A DNA stretch of 64,000 nucleotides, taken from positions 558,001-622,000 of the forward strand of contig NZ_JACSCW010000003.1 of the NCBI RefSeq assembly GCF_014333585.1, in the 5' to 3' direction. The stretch is from Hymenobacter sp. BT188. Its GTDB lineage: Bacteria; Bacteroidota; Bacteroidia; Cytophagales; Hymenobacteraceae. The stretch's first letter is position 1. Every line of letters starts with the position of its first letter. The notes beneath the pieces are model-generated. The model ran no database searches. It saw only the letters and a program-made list of their open reading frames with translations, and was not told where the DNA came from. The position numbers were made by a program, and so were the translations under genes. Of this stretch, positions 33,618 to 43,053 are shown in pieces.

Positions 33618-36215
33618 ATGACTTTCGTGTTTTCGCGCACTGCGCTGCTTTTGCTGTTTCTGCCGCTGTTGGCTTCAGCTCAAACTCCTAAATCATATTC
33701 AGCTGCTGACATTGCTTTGGGCTTGCGCAAACTGAATGTGCTGGGCTCGGCACTCTACATTGCTGCTCACCCAGATGACGAGAATACCCGACTAATTGCT
33801 TACTTAGCCAACGGCCGCTTACTTGAAACAGCATACCTGAGCTGCACGCGGGGCGATGGGGGGCAAAATCTGGTGGGTCCGGAGATTCGGGAGGGACTGG
33901 GCGTCATTCGGACACAGGAATTGCTGGCGGCTCGCCGTACTGATGGAGGTCGACAGTTTTTCACCCGCGCCAACGATTTTGGCTTCTCCAAAACTCCGGA
34001 AGAAACCTTTACCATCTGGGACCGGGAGCAAGTACTCGCCGATATGGTCTGGATTATTCGACAGCGCCGCCCCGATGTATTGATCACGCGATTTTCGCCC
34101 CAGCCCAGCGGCACACATGGCCATCATACCGCTAGCGCCCAACTCGCCCTCGACGCCTTCGATGCAGCCGGCGACCCCAAGCGCTTTCCAGAGCAGCTCC
34201 AGTATGTGCAGGCGTGGCAGCCGAAGCGGCTCTTTTGGAATACTTCTACCTTTTTTATTCAGCCAGGCCAGAAGTTTGACGCTACTGGTAAGATCGTGGT
34301 GGATGCGGGTAGCTACAACTCGCTATTGGGCAAAAGCTACGGTGAAATTGCGGCTACCAGCCGTTCTCAGCATAAGAGCCAGGGCTTTGGCTCAGCCGCC
34401 ACGCGGGGTGAGGCCATCGAATATTTGGAGCCACTGAAAGGAGCGAAGGCACAGAATGACCTTTTGGAAGGCGTTGATCTGAGCTGGAACCGCATAAAAG
34501 GTGGCGCGCCCGTCGGCAAACTGGTGAGCCAGACTATAAAGGAGTTTGACCCCGCCAACCCCGCCGCCAGTGTAGCCAGTTTGTTGAAAGTGCGCGAGGC
34601 TTTATTGAAGGCACCGGATGATGGGTTTTGGAAAAAGGAAAAGCAGGAGCAAGTAGAACAGTTAATAAAAGCTTGCCTGGGATTGTACCTGGAGGCTACG
34701 GCTGCCGAGGCTACCACCTCGCCCGGCCAACCCGTTACCGTGACGGTGGAAGCTATCAACCGCTCTACGGTGCCCGTGACGTGGGTGGGAACTGGTTTGA
34801 TAGCTTATCAGCGTGATACTACTTTAAATAAGTCTTTGGGTGTGAGTGAACTGAACCGGGTGCGGCTGCGCTTCCAGGTCAGCTCGCAGGTAGAGGCATC
34901 GCAGCCTTATTGGCTGCGGCTGCCAGGTACGGTGGGAATGTATGCGGTGCCAGAAAAGCTGCTGATAGCCGAAAGCGGTTCCTCGGCCTTGCTTGGTCCC
35001 GTGACTGGTCAGCGCATAGTACCGGCTGGAGGGCAAAAAGAACCTGCTGCCCTGCTGATCAATCGGCAAAACCTCATTGGTACGCCCGAAAACCCCGCCA
35101 GCGCCTATGTAGGTTGCCTGTTGAACGTAACAGGCACTCCTATTTTCTATACGGTACCGGTGCAGTACAAGCGCACCGACCCGGTGGAAGGCGAGCTATA
35201 TCGGCCTCTGACGGTAGTGCCGCCGGTGGCCGTAAATATTGGTGGCAAAGCCTATGTGTTTGCGGATAATCAGCCTAAGCTTGTGCCCGTTACGGTGAAG
35301 GCCGGGCGGGCCGGGGTGCGGGGCACTGTCGCGCTGAATTTGCCCCCCGGCTGGGTAGCTGAGCCTGCTTCATTGCCGTTCGTCCTGCAAAACAAGGAGC
35401 AGGAGCAAACACTGGAGTTTAGGGTGCGGCCTACGGGCACTACCGAAAGCACTGGTCAGCTGCGCGTGGTAGCTACCGTGGATGGACAGGCATACGCACG
35501 TGGCTACCAGCCGATTGTGTATACGCATATCCCCACCCAAACCCTTTTCCCTGAGGCCTCGGCCCCACTTATCAAGCTGGACCTGAAGCGCAAAGGCAAC
35601 GAAATCGGCTACCTCATGGGCGCCGGCGACGAAGTGCCGGATGCGTTGCGCCAGATTGGCTACCAGGTAACGACTCTCAAGGAAACCGACCTTACGCCCG
35701 CCAACCTGCGCCGCTTCGATGCCGTGCTGCTGGGCGTGCGCGCCTATAACACCGTGGACCGACTGCGTTTTTTGCAGTCGGTGCTCCTGGAATACGTACA
35801 AGGCGGCGGCAATCTGATTGTGCAGTACACCGTGAACCGGGGTACGGTGCTGCCCGAAATCGGGCCGTATCCATTTAAGCTGTCCAACGATCGGGTAACG
35901 GTGGAAAATGCCGAAGTACGCTTCCTGAAGCCCCAACATCCGCTGCTCAACACGCCGAACAAAATTACCAGTCGCGACTTTCAAGGCTGGGTGCAGGAGC
36001 AGGGCCTGTACTACCCGAGCCAGTGGGATGCGAAGTATCAGCCCATCATTAGCAGCAACGACCCCGGCGAGTCACCCAAAGACGGCGCTATTCTGGTCGC
36101 TGACTATGGCAAGGGGCACTATATCTATACGGGGCTGTCGTTTTTCAGGGAGTTGCCGGCTGGAGTGCCCGGTGCTTATCGTCTGCTGACGAATATGATT
36201 TCGTTGGGTAAGTAA
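33618..36215 (+). CDS. Secreted PIG-L (LmbE)-family deacetylase with large C-terminal extension
   Basis: The 865-residue secreted protein begins with a signal peptide (FSRTALLLLFLPLLASAQ). The PIG-L zinc site is HPDDE at 51-55 (ALYIAAHPDDE) and HGHH at 167-170, as in N-acetylglucosaminyl deacetylases. The extension of about 600 residues holds beta-sandwich modules (TSPGQPVTVTVEAINRSTVPVTW) and a C-terminal glutamine-amidotransferase-like segment (RFDAVLLGVRAYNTVDRLRFLQSVLLEYVQGGGNLIVQY). The substrate is probably an N-acetylated glycan; this is inferred. The PAP2 gene follows 5 bases later. Motif copies are at 33857-33868 and 35337-35348. Confidence 0.88.
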   Translation: MTFVFSRTALLLLFLPLLASAQTPKSYSAADIALGLRKLNVLGSALYIAAHPDDENTRLIAYLANGRLLETAYLSCTRGDGGQNLVGPEIREGLGVIRTQELLAARRTDGGRQFFTRANDFGFSKTPEETFTIWDREQVLADMVWIIRQRRPDVLITRFSPQPSGTHGHHTASAQLALDAFDAAGDPKRFPEQLQYVQAWQPKRLFWNTSTFFIQPGQKFDATGKIVVDAGSYNSLLGKSYGEIAATSRSQHKSQGFGSAATRGEAIEYLEPLKGAKAQNDLLEGVDLSWNRIKGGAPVGKLVSQTIKEFDPANPAASVASLLKVREALLKAPDDGFWKKEKQEQVEQLIKACLGLYLEATAAEATTSPGQPVTVTVEAINRSTVPVTWVGTGLIAYQRDTTLNKSLGVSELNRVRLRFQVSSQVEASQPYWLRLPGTVGMYAVPEKLLIAESGSSALLGPVTGQRIVPAGGQKEPAALLINRQNLIGTPENPASAYVGCLLNVTGTPIFYTVPVQYKRTDPVEGELYRPLTVVPPVAVNIGGKAYVFADNQPKLVPVTVKAGRAGVRGTVALNLPPGWVAEPASLPFVLQNKEQEQTLEFRVRPTGTTESTGQLRVVATVDGQAYARGYQPIVYTHIPTQTLFPEASAPLIKLDLKRKGNEIGYLMGAGDEVPDALRQIGYQVTTLKETDLTPANLRRFDAVLLGVRAYNTVDRLRFLQSVLLEYVQGGGNLIVQYTVNRGTVLPEIGPYPFKLSNDRVTVENAEVRFLKPQHPLLNTPNKITSRDFQGWVQEQGLYYPSQWDAKYQPIISSNDPGESPKDGAILVADYGKGHYIYTGLSFFRELPAGVPGAYRLLTNMISLGK

Positions 36216-36220
36216 GATCA

Positions 36221-36919
36221 ATGAGCAGAAGCTTCACCTCGATGAAGGGTATCAGTCAGTATTGGCAACTGATGGTGCGCTCAACCTTCGTTGCTATTCC
36301 TCTACTATTGCTGCTTATTTTTTTAGTAGATGAGCCATTGGCAAGAGTAGTTCGTAGCTACGGCGATAGCTTAAAGCCATTTTTTGAGCTGGTAATGCGC
36401 GGTTCGGAATGGCTGCATGAACGCTTTTTCTATCATGGTTTACCCATCGGCTGGCTAGTGCTTTTACTTGCGTCTCTGATAACGCGTTTAATGCAGTACC
36501 CTACTAGCACCGTCTGGCTCGTTGCTCTGCTCACGCTAATCGGAAGCGAAGGGCTAATGAATATTCTCAAGGTGTATTTTAATCGGCCCCGGCCGTTTGA
36601 AGTATTGAGCCCGGTAGGCCCGGATGCTGGCTTCTGGCAATCGGCTGGGCAGTTTGATGCATTTCCTTCAGGTCATACGGCTTGGATAGCGGGTTTATTG
36701 ATGCCACTAGCCTTGCGCTTCCCGAAGTTGCGAGTAGCAGCTCTTAGTATTATTGCGCTGGTTGCGGTGGGACGTGTCGGGCTCGAAGTACATTGGCTCA
36801 GTGATGTAGTAGCGTCCATACATCTCAGTCTGCTGCTGACTTGTGGTTTTGAACTCGGCACTTGGTGGCTGCGCGCCCGCACAGTGTATTCTGTCTCATC
36901 CGTTCCGGATGCAACCTGA
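36221..36919 (+). CDS. PAP2-family membrane phosphatase
   Basis: The 232-residue membrane protein has about six helices and the full PAP2 signature: KVYFNRPRP (117-125), PSGH (149-152) and R185 with H191 followed by D195 (GRVGLEVHWLSD). The family removes phosphate from lipid or undecaprenyl phosphates at the outer face of the membrane. It starts 5 bases after the LmbE-like stop, so the two are probably one operon. Two further PAP2 genes are at 54789 and 55901. Confidence 0.9.
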   Translation: MSRSFTSMKGISQYWQLMVRSTFVAIPLLLLLIFLVDEPLARVVRSYGDSLKPFFELVMRGSEWLHERFFYHGLPIGWLVLLLASLITRLMQYPTSTVWLVALLTLIGSEGLMNILKVYFNRPRPFEVLSPVGPDAGFWQSAGQFDAFPSGHTAWIAGLLMPLALRFPKLRVAALSIIALVAVGRVGLEVHWLSDVVASIHLSLLLTCGFELGTWWLRARTVYSVSSVPDAT

Positions 36920-36975
36920 ACCTTTATTCCTTCGCCCTTCTCTATACCCACCCGCCCCACGTTTCACCAGTAAAA

Positions 36976-37128
36976 ATGCCCCCCACCCCCGAACCGTTAG
37001 CCCCGCTGCTCACTGATACGAACAAACCGCCGCTTTTTGCCACGTGGCGCGGCTGGTACACGCTGGTTATTAGCGCACTAGTGATAGAGTTGATTGGGTT
37101 CACGTTTTTAACTTACTGGTTCGCGTGA
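36976..37128 (+). CDS. Small single-pass membrane protein, likely symporter partner
   Basis: The 50-residue product has a Pro-rich N-terminus (MPPTPEPLAPLLTDTNKPP), a FATWRGWYTLVISALVIELIGFTFLTYWFA helix and no other feature. Its stop overlaps the GTG start of the symporter (GTGA at 37125-37128), which implies translational coupling. An accessory-subunit role for the transporter is inferred from this overlap. The start codon is part of a motif-like ATGCCCCCCA sequence. Confidence 0.65.
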   Translation: MPPTPEPLAPLLTDTNKPPLFATWRGWYTLVISALVIELIGFTFLTYWFA

Positions 37129-38831
37129 GTGCACTCGATTGGCTGGTACTCGGTGGCACACTGCTTTTTATTGTAGGCTATGGAACGTGGCGCACGCGTA
37201 CCGCCGGCCGCACCCTCGACGGTTACTTATTAGGTGGACGCCAGGCTAACTGGTGGGGCATTGGTCTGAGCATTATTGCCACCCAAGCCAGCGCCATCAC
37301 CTTTCTGAGTACGCCCGGCCAGGCCTACGACGATGGGATGCGCTTTATTCAGTTCTACTTCGGGCTGCCGGTGGCTATGGTACTCATTGCGGCCGTGGCT
37401 GTGCCCATTTATCATCGACTGCGGGTTTTTACGGCCTACGAATACCTCGAAACGCGCTTCGACCGACGCACCCGGACGCTGGCCGCTGGCTTGTTTCTAG
37501 TGCAGCGCGGCCTGAGCAATGGCCTGTCGCTGTACGCGCCGGCGCTAGTGCTATCAGCTATCCTGGGCTGGAACATCAACCTCACCGTCTGGCTGATTGG
37601 GGGGCTGATGATCAGCTACACCGTGGCGGGCGGCACCCGCGCGGTGGCTGTCACGCAGCAGGGGCAGGTAGCGGTAATTTTTACGGGCATGGTGGTGGCG
37701 GGCTATCTGCTCGTGCATTATTTGCCCCCCGGCGTGGGGTTTAGCGAGGCCATGCAGGTAGCGGGCAATCAGGGCAAACTCAACCTCATTGATTTTACGT
37801 TTGACCCTTCCGACCGCTATAATTTCTGGACGGGCATGACTGGGGGGCTTTTTCTGGCCTTATCGTACTTCGGTACCGATCAGAGCCAGGTGCAGCGTTA
37901 CCTGGCGGGCCGCAGCATCACCGAGAGCCGGCTGGGTTTGCTCATGAATGGTTTGGTGAAAGTGCCCATGCAGTTTGGGATTTTACTGATTGGAGTATTG
38001 CTGTTCGTGTTTTATCAGTTCAACCAACCACCTCTCACCTTCAACCGGCCCGTACGCGAGCAAATTGCGAAGCAGTCCGAATTTGCCCCCCAGCTCCAGG
38101 ATCTGGAGCAGCGCCACGCCACGCTTTTTGAAGGAAAGCGCGCCGCCACCGAAAAGGTAGTAGCGGCACTTCAAAAAGAGAATAACGCAGGCCAATTAGC
38201 AACTGCCCAAAACCAGTTAGAAACCGCTCAAACCGCTATTCGAGAGTTGCGCACGGAAGCGCAGACCTTCTTCAAGAAGGCAGCTCCTTTAGCTGAGGCC
38301 AAAGACACAGATTATGTCTTTCTGACCTTCGTGCTTACATATATGCCCCGCGGTTTGGTGGGTTTGCTCATTGCGGTGGTGCTGAGTGCGGCCATGAGCA
38401 GTGCCGCCGCCGGCCTCAATGCCCTAGCTTCTACCACCGTCATCGACTTGTATAAGCCCGCGCGCCCGCGCTCCGATGAGCGGCATTATGTAAGCGTTTC
38501 GCGTTGGGCCACTATTACCTGGGGCGTGCTAGGCATTGCCTTCGCCCTGTACGCCGCCCGACTAGAAAACCTGATTCAGGCTGTTAATATCCTGGGCTCC
38601 CTGTTTTACGGCACCATTCTGGGCATTTTCGTGGTGGCCTTTTTTATGAAGAAAATCGGGGGAAACGCTGTTTTCTGGGCTGCTGTAGTTACGCAAGCGT
38701 TGATTTTCCTGCTATTTCAGACCACCAACATTGCCTATCTATGGTACAACATTATTGGATGTGCTCTGGTGATGCTGCTGGCTACTATAGGGCAACAAAT
38801 TCTGCCTAGAGGTCCACAGGTAGGCCGGTAG
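37125..38831 (+). CDS. Sodium:solute symporter (SSS family) with coiled-coil insert
   Basis: The 568-residue transporter belongs to the SSS family: YLLGGRQANWWGIGLSIIATQASAITFLSTPGQAYDDGM at the first core helices, SYFGTDQSQVQRYLAGRSITESR, and VVLSAAMSSAAAGLNALASTTVIDLY. It uses GTG as start, overlapping the small membrane gene. Between helices lies an unusual hydrophilic insert of about 90 residues (about 305-390; QLQDLEQRHATLFEGKRAATEKVVAALQKENNAGQLATAQNQL) predicted to be coiled coil. Motif copies are at 37719-37730, 37841-37854 and 38081-38093, the last in the insert (EFAPQL). The solute is unknown. Confidence 0.9.
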   Translation: MSALDWLVLGGTLLFIVGYGTWRTRTAGRTLDGYLLGGRQANWWGIGLSIIATQASAITFLSTPGQAYDDGMRFIQFYFGLPVAMVLIAAVAVPIYHRLRVFTAYEYLETRFDRRTRTLAAGLFLVQRGLSNGLSLYAPALVLSAILGWNINLTVWLIGGLMISYTVAGGTRAVAVTQQGQVAVIFTGMVVAGYLLVHYLPPGVGFSEAMQVAGNQGKLNLIDFTFDPSDRYNFWTGMTGGLFLALSYFGTDQSQVQRYLAGRSITESRLGLLMNGLVKVPMQFGILLIGVLLFVFYQFNQPPLTFNRPVREQIAKQSEFAPQLQDLEQRHATLFEGKRAATEKVVAALQKENNAGQLATAQNQLETAQTAIRELRTEAQTFFKKAAPLAEAKDTDYVFLTFVLTYMPRGLVGLLIAVVLSAAMSSAAAGLNALASTTVIDLYKPARPRSDERHYVSVSRWATITWGVLGIAFALYAARLENLIQAVNILGSLFYGTILGIFVVAFFMKKIGGNAVFWAAVVTQALIFLLFQTTNIAYLWYNIIGCALVMLLATIGQQILPRGPQVGR

Positions 38832-38871
38832 CTATTCTCTCACCTACGAAATATACCTGAACTATCAACAC

Positions 38872-38908
38872 AAAAAAGCCCCCCAGAAACTATCTGGGGG
38901 GCTTTTTT
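38872..38908. terminator. Bidirectional terminator from inverted motif copies
   Basis: AAAAAAGCCCCCCAGA and TCTGGGGGGCTTTTTT flank a 5-base loop between the convergent symporter and DUF2911 genes. Confidence 0.92.
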
Positions 38909-38926
38909 AACTTATGAAACGCAAGT

Positions 38927-39808
38927 TTACTTGATTGCGCCGCCTTTCTTGGCGCTGGCAATCAACTCGTCGTTCATCTTTACATAGTCATTGTTCTTGG
39001 CTTCGGTAGCCAGTTTCTTCGACTGCTCAGCGGCGGCGGTAGCACCTTTGTAATCCTTCATTTTCATACGGATTTTGGCTTCCGTGTGCACGTTCCAGAA
39101 CTTAGGATCTTTCTCGTTGGCTTTCTGCATCCAGGCTAGCGCCTGCTTCATGTCCTTGTCATTGTCGAGGTAGTAGACGGCGGCAGCGGCGTAGTCGGCG
39201 GGAGTAGCAGTGGCTGCACCTTTGATTACTTTCTCGTTGATTTGAGCCATCACCTTGGAGTCAACTTCAGTGGTGATGCGGAATTTGGCACCAATATTTT
39301 CCCACTGCATATCCACATTGGCAGTGGCAGGCGTGAGGTCGCTGAAGTTGATGGTGAAGGTTTCCACCTTGTTGGCCAAGTTGTACGTTTTGGCTGAGAT
39401 GGTAGCTACGTTGTCCTCATCTTTAAAGTCATCTACATTAGCTCCTTGCTTAGTGTTCTTGCTCAACACTACTGCCCAAGTGTCCTTATTAGGGATGGTG
39501 TACAGGCCATATTCGCCAGCTGGCACTTTTTTGCCTTCCAGAATCACCTCATCTGAGAACTTGATTTTTGTGGTGGCATTAGCGCCCGTGCGCCAGCGCT
39601 TGCCCATCGGAATAAGCGTGCCGGCTACCGTACGACCTTTCGCGCTGGGGCGCGAATAGGTGATAGTGATGTCGGTCAGGCCAACGCGCTGCGTAACGGT
39701 GCTGAGGGGGCTAGGCTGCGGCGTATTGATTTGAGCTTTGGCATTGCCAGCTAATAGCATGGCGCTTAGGGCTAGAGCGGCGCTCGTAGTCTTGAAAAAA
39801 TTGGTCAT
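38927..39808 (-). CDS. DUF2911 secreted protein
   Basis: The 293-residue protein has a signal peptide (MTNFFKTTSAALALSAMLLAGNAKAQ) and a DUF2911 domain: SPLSTVTQRVGLTDITITYSRPSAKGRTVAGTLIPMGKRWRTGANATTKIKFSDEVILEGKKVPAGEYGLYTIPNKDTWAVVLSKN. The C-terminal part is TPR-like (ALAWMQKANEKDPKFWNVHTEAKIRMKMKDYKGATAAAEQSKKLA). Such proteins are frequent in Bacteroidota and of unknown function. The ATG at 39808 is chosen for the signal peptide. Confidence 0.88.
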   Translation of the reverse strand: MTNFFKTTSAALALSAMLLAGNAKAQINTPQPSPLSTVTQRVGLTDITITYSRPSAKGRTVAGTLIPMGKRWRTGANATTKIKFSDEVILEGKKVPAGEYGLYTIPNKDTWAVVLSKNTKQGANVDDFKDEDNVATISAKTYNLANKVETFTINFSDLTPATANVDMQWENIGAKFRITTEVDSKVMAQINEKVIKGAATATPADYAAAAVYYLDNDKDMKQALAWMQKANEKDPKFWNVHTEAKIRMKMKDYKGATAAAEQSKKLATEAKNNDYVKMNDELIASAKKGGAIK

Positions 39809-39871
39809 CGGAGGGAATTGGTGGTGGTTTGAATGCCGTAAAAGTAGGCAAAACTGCATGATGGTGCAGCT

Positions 39872-40441
39872 TTAGAAAAAGAGAGCCGAATCCTTCATTT
39901 CCATAATAGTTGCGAAGTTGATCCTATTCACATTGTGCTGCTGCAACAGGCAAATCACACGCTGCACTTCGTGAGACTCAAGATTAGCATCAGCCCAGAT
40001 GGAAAAAAAGGGGTACAGACCATTCTTATAGTGAAGAACAGAATGAGCTGCTGCTATGTATTCAGCCAATTGGTCATCTATATGATTATCAAGTCTAGAT
40101 GGGATGCCTGATAGGTCGATGTTATTACGCTGATATACAGGAAGTGATAAGTATTCTGGAAGATACCTAATATCCATAGATAGAAACGGCATCTTATCTA
40201 ACTCTACTAGCTGGTCAGTAGTAAAACGAACTTTGCGTCTAGCGGCAACCCGTTTAATTATTTCTGATTGATATGGTTCATCAAACGAAAAGTACAGCCG
40301 TTTCTGCTTGTCAATACTTATAACACCTAATCTCCCTTCAGGTATTTTAAGGCACCCACTGCCACTAGAACTTGTTAGTTGCACATAAGGCTCAGGCAAC
40401 TTGAAACGGGCAGTAGACAGGGGAAAAACGGCAGTAACCAA
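39872..40441 (-). CDS. ExbD/TolR-like orphan protein, start uncertain
   Basis: The C-terminal part (FFSIWADANLESHEVQRVICLLQQHNVNRINFATIMEM) resembles the periplasmic domain of ExbD/TolR proteins. The annotated start is a TTG at 40441. The frame stays open upstream to a TAA near 40547 without any ATG or GTG, and this upstream part encodes KPIWGAFLLVTAVFPLSTA, a membrane-anchor-like stretch. The motif copy at 40445-40458 lies in that stretch (WGAF). The gene may use a rare start or may have lost it. No ExbB partner is nearby. The longer frame is inference. Confidence 0.5.
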   Translation of the reverse strand: MVTAVFPLSTARFKLPEPYVQLTSSSGSGCLKIPEGRLGVISIDKQKRLYFSFDEPYQSEIIKRVAARRKVRFTTDQLVELDKMPFLSMDIRYLPEYLSLPVYQRNNIDLSGIPSRLDNHIDDQLAEYIAAAHSVLHYKNGLYPFFSIWADANLESHEVQRVICLLQQHNVNRINFATIMEMKDSALFF

Positions 40442-40601
40442 AAGAAAAGCCCCCCAGATGGGTTTACGTCGGGTGCAAAAAGGCGAATACGTGATTTTCT
40501 CCTCGCCCGAGGCTTTTCTAAAATACGGTAAGTCATAAGGAGGGCATTATAGTTGGCTTCTCTTAAATATAGAAGTTAACGACTACAACCACCCTGCTAG
40601 T

Positions 40602-42437
40602 TTACGACAACTCGAACTGTAGCTTTAACAAATTAGCATACAGCCCATTTTCGCTGTTTGAGAGCTCCTCGTGCCGGCCTTGCTCCACAATGCGGCCACC
40701 GTCGATAACCAGAATCTTATCGACTTTGCGGATGGTACTAAGGCGGTGAGCAATGATAATACTGGTGCGATCTTTCATCAGCTCATCCATCGCATCCTGC
40801 ACCAGCTTTTCCGACTCCGAATCGAGGGAAGAAGTGGCTTCGTCGAGGATGAGAATGGCGGGATTTTTCAGGATGGCACGGGCAATAGCTACGCGCTGAC
40901 GCTGCCCGCCTGAGAGCTTAATGCCCCGCTCGCCCACCACGGTATCCAAGCCTTCGGGGAAGGAAGAGATGAACTGCCAAGCGTTGGCCTTACGAGCAGC
41001 TTCCGTGATTTCGGCGTCGGTGGCGTCAGTTTTGCCGTAGGCGATATTCTCGCGAATAGAGCCGCCGAAAAGCAAAGTTTCCTGGGGTACAATGCCAATG
41101 TGGCTTCGCAGTTCCGTGAGGTCAAACAGGCGCACGTCGCGGCCATCGATCAGGATTTTGCCCGCGCTCAACTCATAAAACTGCATCAGCAGCTGTACGA
41201 TAGTGCTTTTACCCGCGCCGCTAGGACCCACCAAGGCAATCTTTTCGCCGGCCTGGATATCAAAGCTGATATCCTTGAGCACCGGAAGATCGGGGCGGGT
41301 GGGGTAGCTGAACGCCACGTTTTGATAATCGATATCGCCGCGCACCTGCAAAGGAGCGATACCGGCCATGCGGGGGCGGTGCGTCGGTTCCGATGGCTCG
41401 TCGAGGATTTCGAGGATTCGCTCTGAGGCACCCAGCGTCGTTTGAACTTTGCCATAAAGCTCACCCAGGCCACCTACCGAAGCGCCAATAAAGATGGTGT
41501 AAAGCGCGAATGATGTCAAGTCACCAATGGTCATCTGACCCGCAGCTACCAGCGTAGCCGCGCGCCACAGCACCAGAATAATGCCCCCGAACAGCCCAAC
41601 AATCACGAACGACACAAACCCTCCACGGTAGCGGTTACTGCGCAAAGCGGCTCTGACGGTATTGGTGAGCGACGCTGTATAGCGGTTGGTTTCGAACTGC
41701 TCATTGGTAAACGCCTTCACCGTATTAATTCCCTGAAGGGTTTCCTCTACAATGACGTTGGTCTTGGCCAGCTCATCCTGTGTTGCCTTGGCCAATACCC
41801 GTATCTTGCGCCCGAAAAACATGGCTAACAGCACAATAGGTGGAAACGTCGCCAGCATAAACAGCGACAGTTTCACCGATACCATCATGATAAAAACGGT
41901 GCCCACAACCAGCGTCGTGATTTGGCGAAAAAGCTCAGCCAGCGTAAGTGAGAAGGTGTCCTGAATCTGGCCCACATCAGAAGTGATTCGCGAGGTGATG
42001 GCGCCGACGCGGTTTTTCTCGAAGTAGGGAATGGGCAGCGTTACAAACTTCCGATACAGGGCCTGCCGAATATCGCGCACCGTAAACTCACTTACCTGCG
42101 TGAAAAACCAAATCCGCCCAAAGGAGAAGATGCCCTGAAACAGAATGATCACAAACAGGCCCACCGCGATAGTATCAATGGTAAGCGCGTCGCCATTCGG
42201 CATTACAAACGGTCTTCCATTGGCCGCATCGGTTAGTTTGCCAATAACCCAGGGAAAGGCCATCACCGTGGCGCTGGACAAAGCCAGTAATACCATCCCC
42301 ACGATGAATTTGGTGCGGTAGGGCAGCACATAGCGGAAAATCCGCAAACCTTGTTTGAAGCTTTCCTTGGTTAATTTCTTCTTGGGCACATCCGGATCAA
42401 GGGTCGTGCCGCTGGTGTTCATTCCACTTCTGGCCAT
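40602..42437 (-). CDS. MsbA-type ABC exporter (fused membrane and ATPase domains)
   Basis: The 611-residue half-transporter has six membrane helices (about 40-330) and a complete ATPase: Walker A GPSGAGKS near 404, Q-loop VPQETLLF, signature LSGGQRQR near 506, Walker B ILILDEATSSLDSES and H-loop AHRLSTI. This layout exports lipids, drugs or peptides as a homodimer. The extended N-terminus (GMNTSGTTLDPDVPKKKLTKESFKQGLRIFRYVLPY) is typical of Bacteroidota members. It stands alone in its direction, with gaps of 117 bases or more on each side. The substrate is unknown. Confidence 0.93.
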   Translation of the reverse strand: MARSGMNTSGTTLDPDVPKKKLTKESFKQGLRIFRYVLPYRTKFIVGMVLLALSSATVMAFPWVIGKLTDAANGRPFVMPNGDALTIDTIAVGLFVIILFQGIFSFGRIWFFTQVSEFTVRDIRQALYRKFVTLPIPYFEKNRVGAITSRITSDVGQIQDTFSLTLAELFRQITTLVVGTVFIMMVSVKLSLFMLATFPPIVLLAMFFGRKIRVLAKATQDELAKTNVIVEETLQGINTVKAFTNEQFETNRYTASLTNTVRAALRSNRYRGGFVSFVIVGLFGGIILVLWRAATLVAAGQMTIGDLTSFALYTIFIGASVGGLGELYGKVQTTLGASERILEILDEPSEPTHRPRMAGIAPLQVRGDIDYQNVAFSYPTRPDLPVLKDISFDIQAGEKIALVGPSGAGKSTIVQLLMQFYELSAGKILIDGRDVRLFDLTELRSHIGIVPQETLLFGGSIRENIAYGKTDATDAEITEAARKANAWQFISSFPEGLDTVVGERGIKLSGGQRQRVAIARAILKNPAILILDEATSSLDSESEKLVQDAMDELMKDRTSIIIAHRLSTIRKVDKILVIDGGRIVEQGRHEELSNSENGLYANLLKLQFELS

Positions 42438-42554
42438 TCTTTATATTAGAAGTAAGTAGAGGAAGCAAGGCTAAGGTGCAGGCCAATGATAGCATTGTAG
42501 TACAACCAACCTGTGCTTCTTATCTGCCTATACTCATGTCTTAATCTTCGCTAC

Positions 42555-43031
42555 TTATTGGTATTTCATTTTACCCTTGGGCTTCTCCACTTCAATAATT
42601 GATGAATTGCCAAATGGCACGGGCAGGCGCACCTGCACGGCTACCGGCTGCCCTTTGCGGGTAGCAGGCTTCCAGGCTGGCATCTGCGAAAGCACGCGCA
42701 GCGCTTCGGCATCGCACTCCGGTGACAGGCTGGTAATAACCGCAGGTTTGCTGACGCGCCCATCTGCCTCCACGGTGAAAGTCGTCACCACGTTGCCCGT
42801 AATAGACTTGTCGCGCGCGACGGCCGGATACTTTACTTGCTTCTGAAAAAAATCATTCATTGCCTGTGCGCCACCCGGAAACTGCGGGGGTACATCCGGC
42901 CGATTGGCGGCAGGTTTGGCCTGCGCCTGCATTTGGCCAGGCTTTAACACGACGGGAGCTTTGGTAGTCTGCTGCGCCCATACAACAGCCGGCAAACTCA
43001 CAAGCAGCAACAGAAGAAGAAATGTTTTCAC
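42555..43031 (-). CDS. TonB-like protein with C-terminal TonB domain
   Basis: The 158-residue product begins at GTG 43031, where a signal peptide starts (KTFLLLLLLVSLPAVVWAQ). The open frame extends to 43091, but the extra residues look untranslated and contain a motif copy. The mature protein carries a TonB C-terminal domain: GNVVTTFTVEADGRVSKPAVITSLSPECDAEALRVLSQMPAWKPATRKGQPVAVQVRLPVPF. A cleavable signal rather than an uncleaved anchor suggests a periplasmic relative rather than a true energy transducer. No ExbB/ExbD is adjacent. Confidence 0.82.
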   Translation of the reverse strand: MKTFLLLLLLVSLPAVVWAQQTTKAPVVLKPGQMQAQAKPAANRPDVPPQFPGGAQAMNDFFQKQVKYPAVARDKSITGNVVTTFTVEADGRVSKPAVITSLSPECDAEALRVLSQMPAWKPATRKGQPVAVQVRLPVPFGNSSIIEVEKPKGKMKYQ

Positions 43032-43053
43032 GTGGCGAAAGGGATAAACCAGA

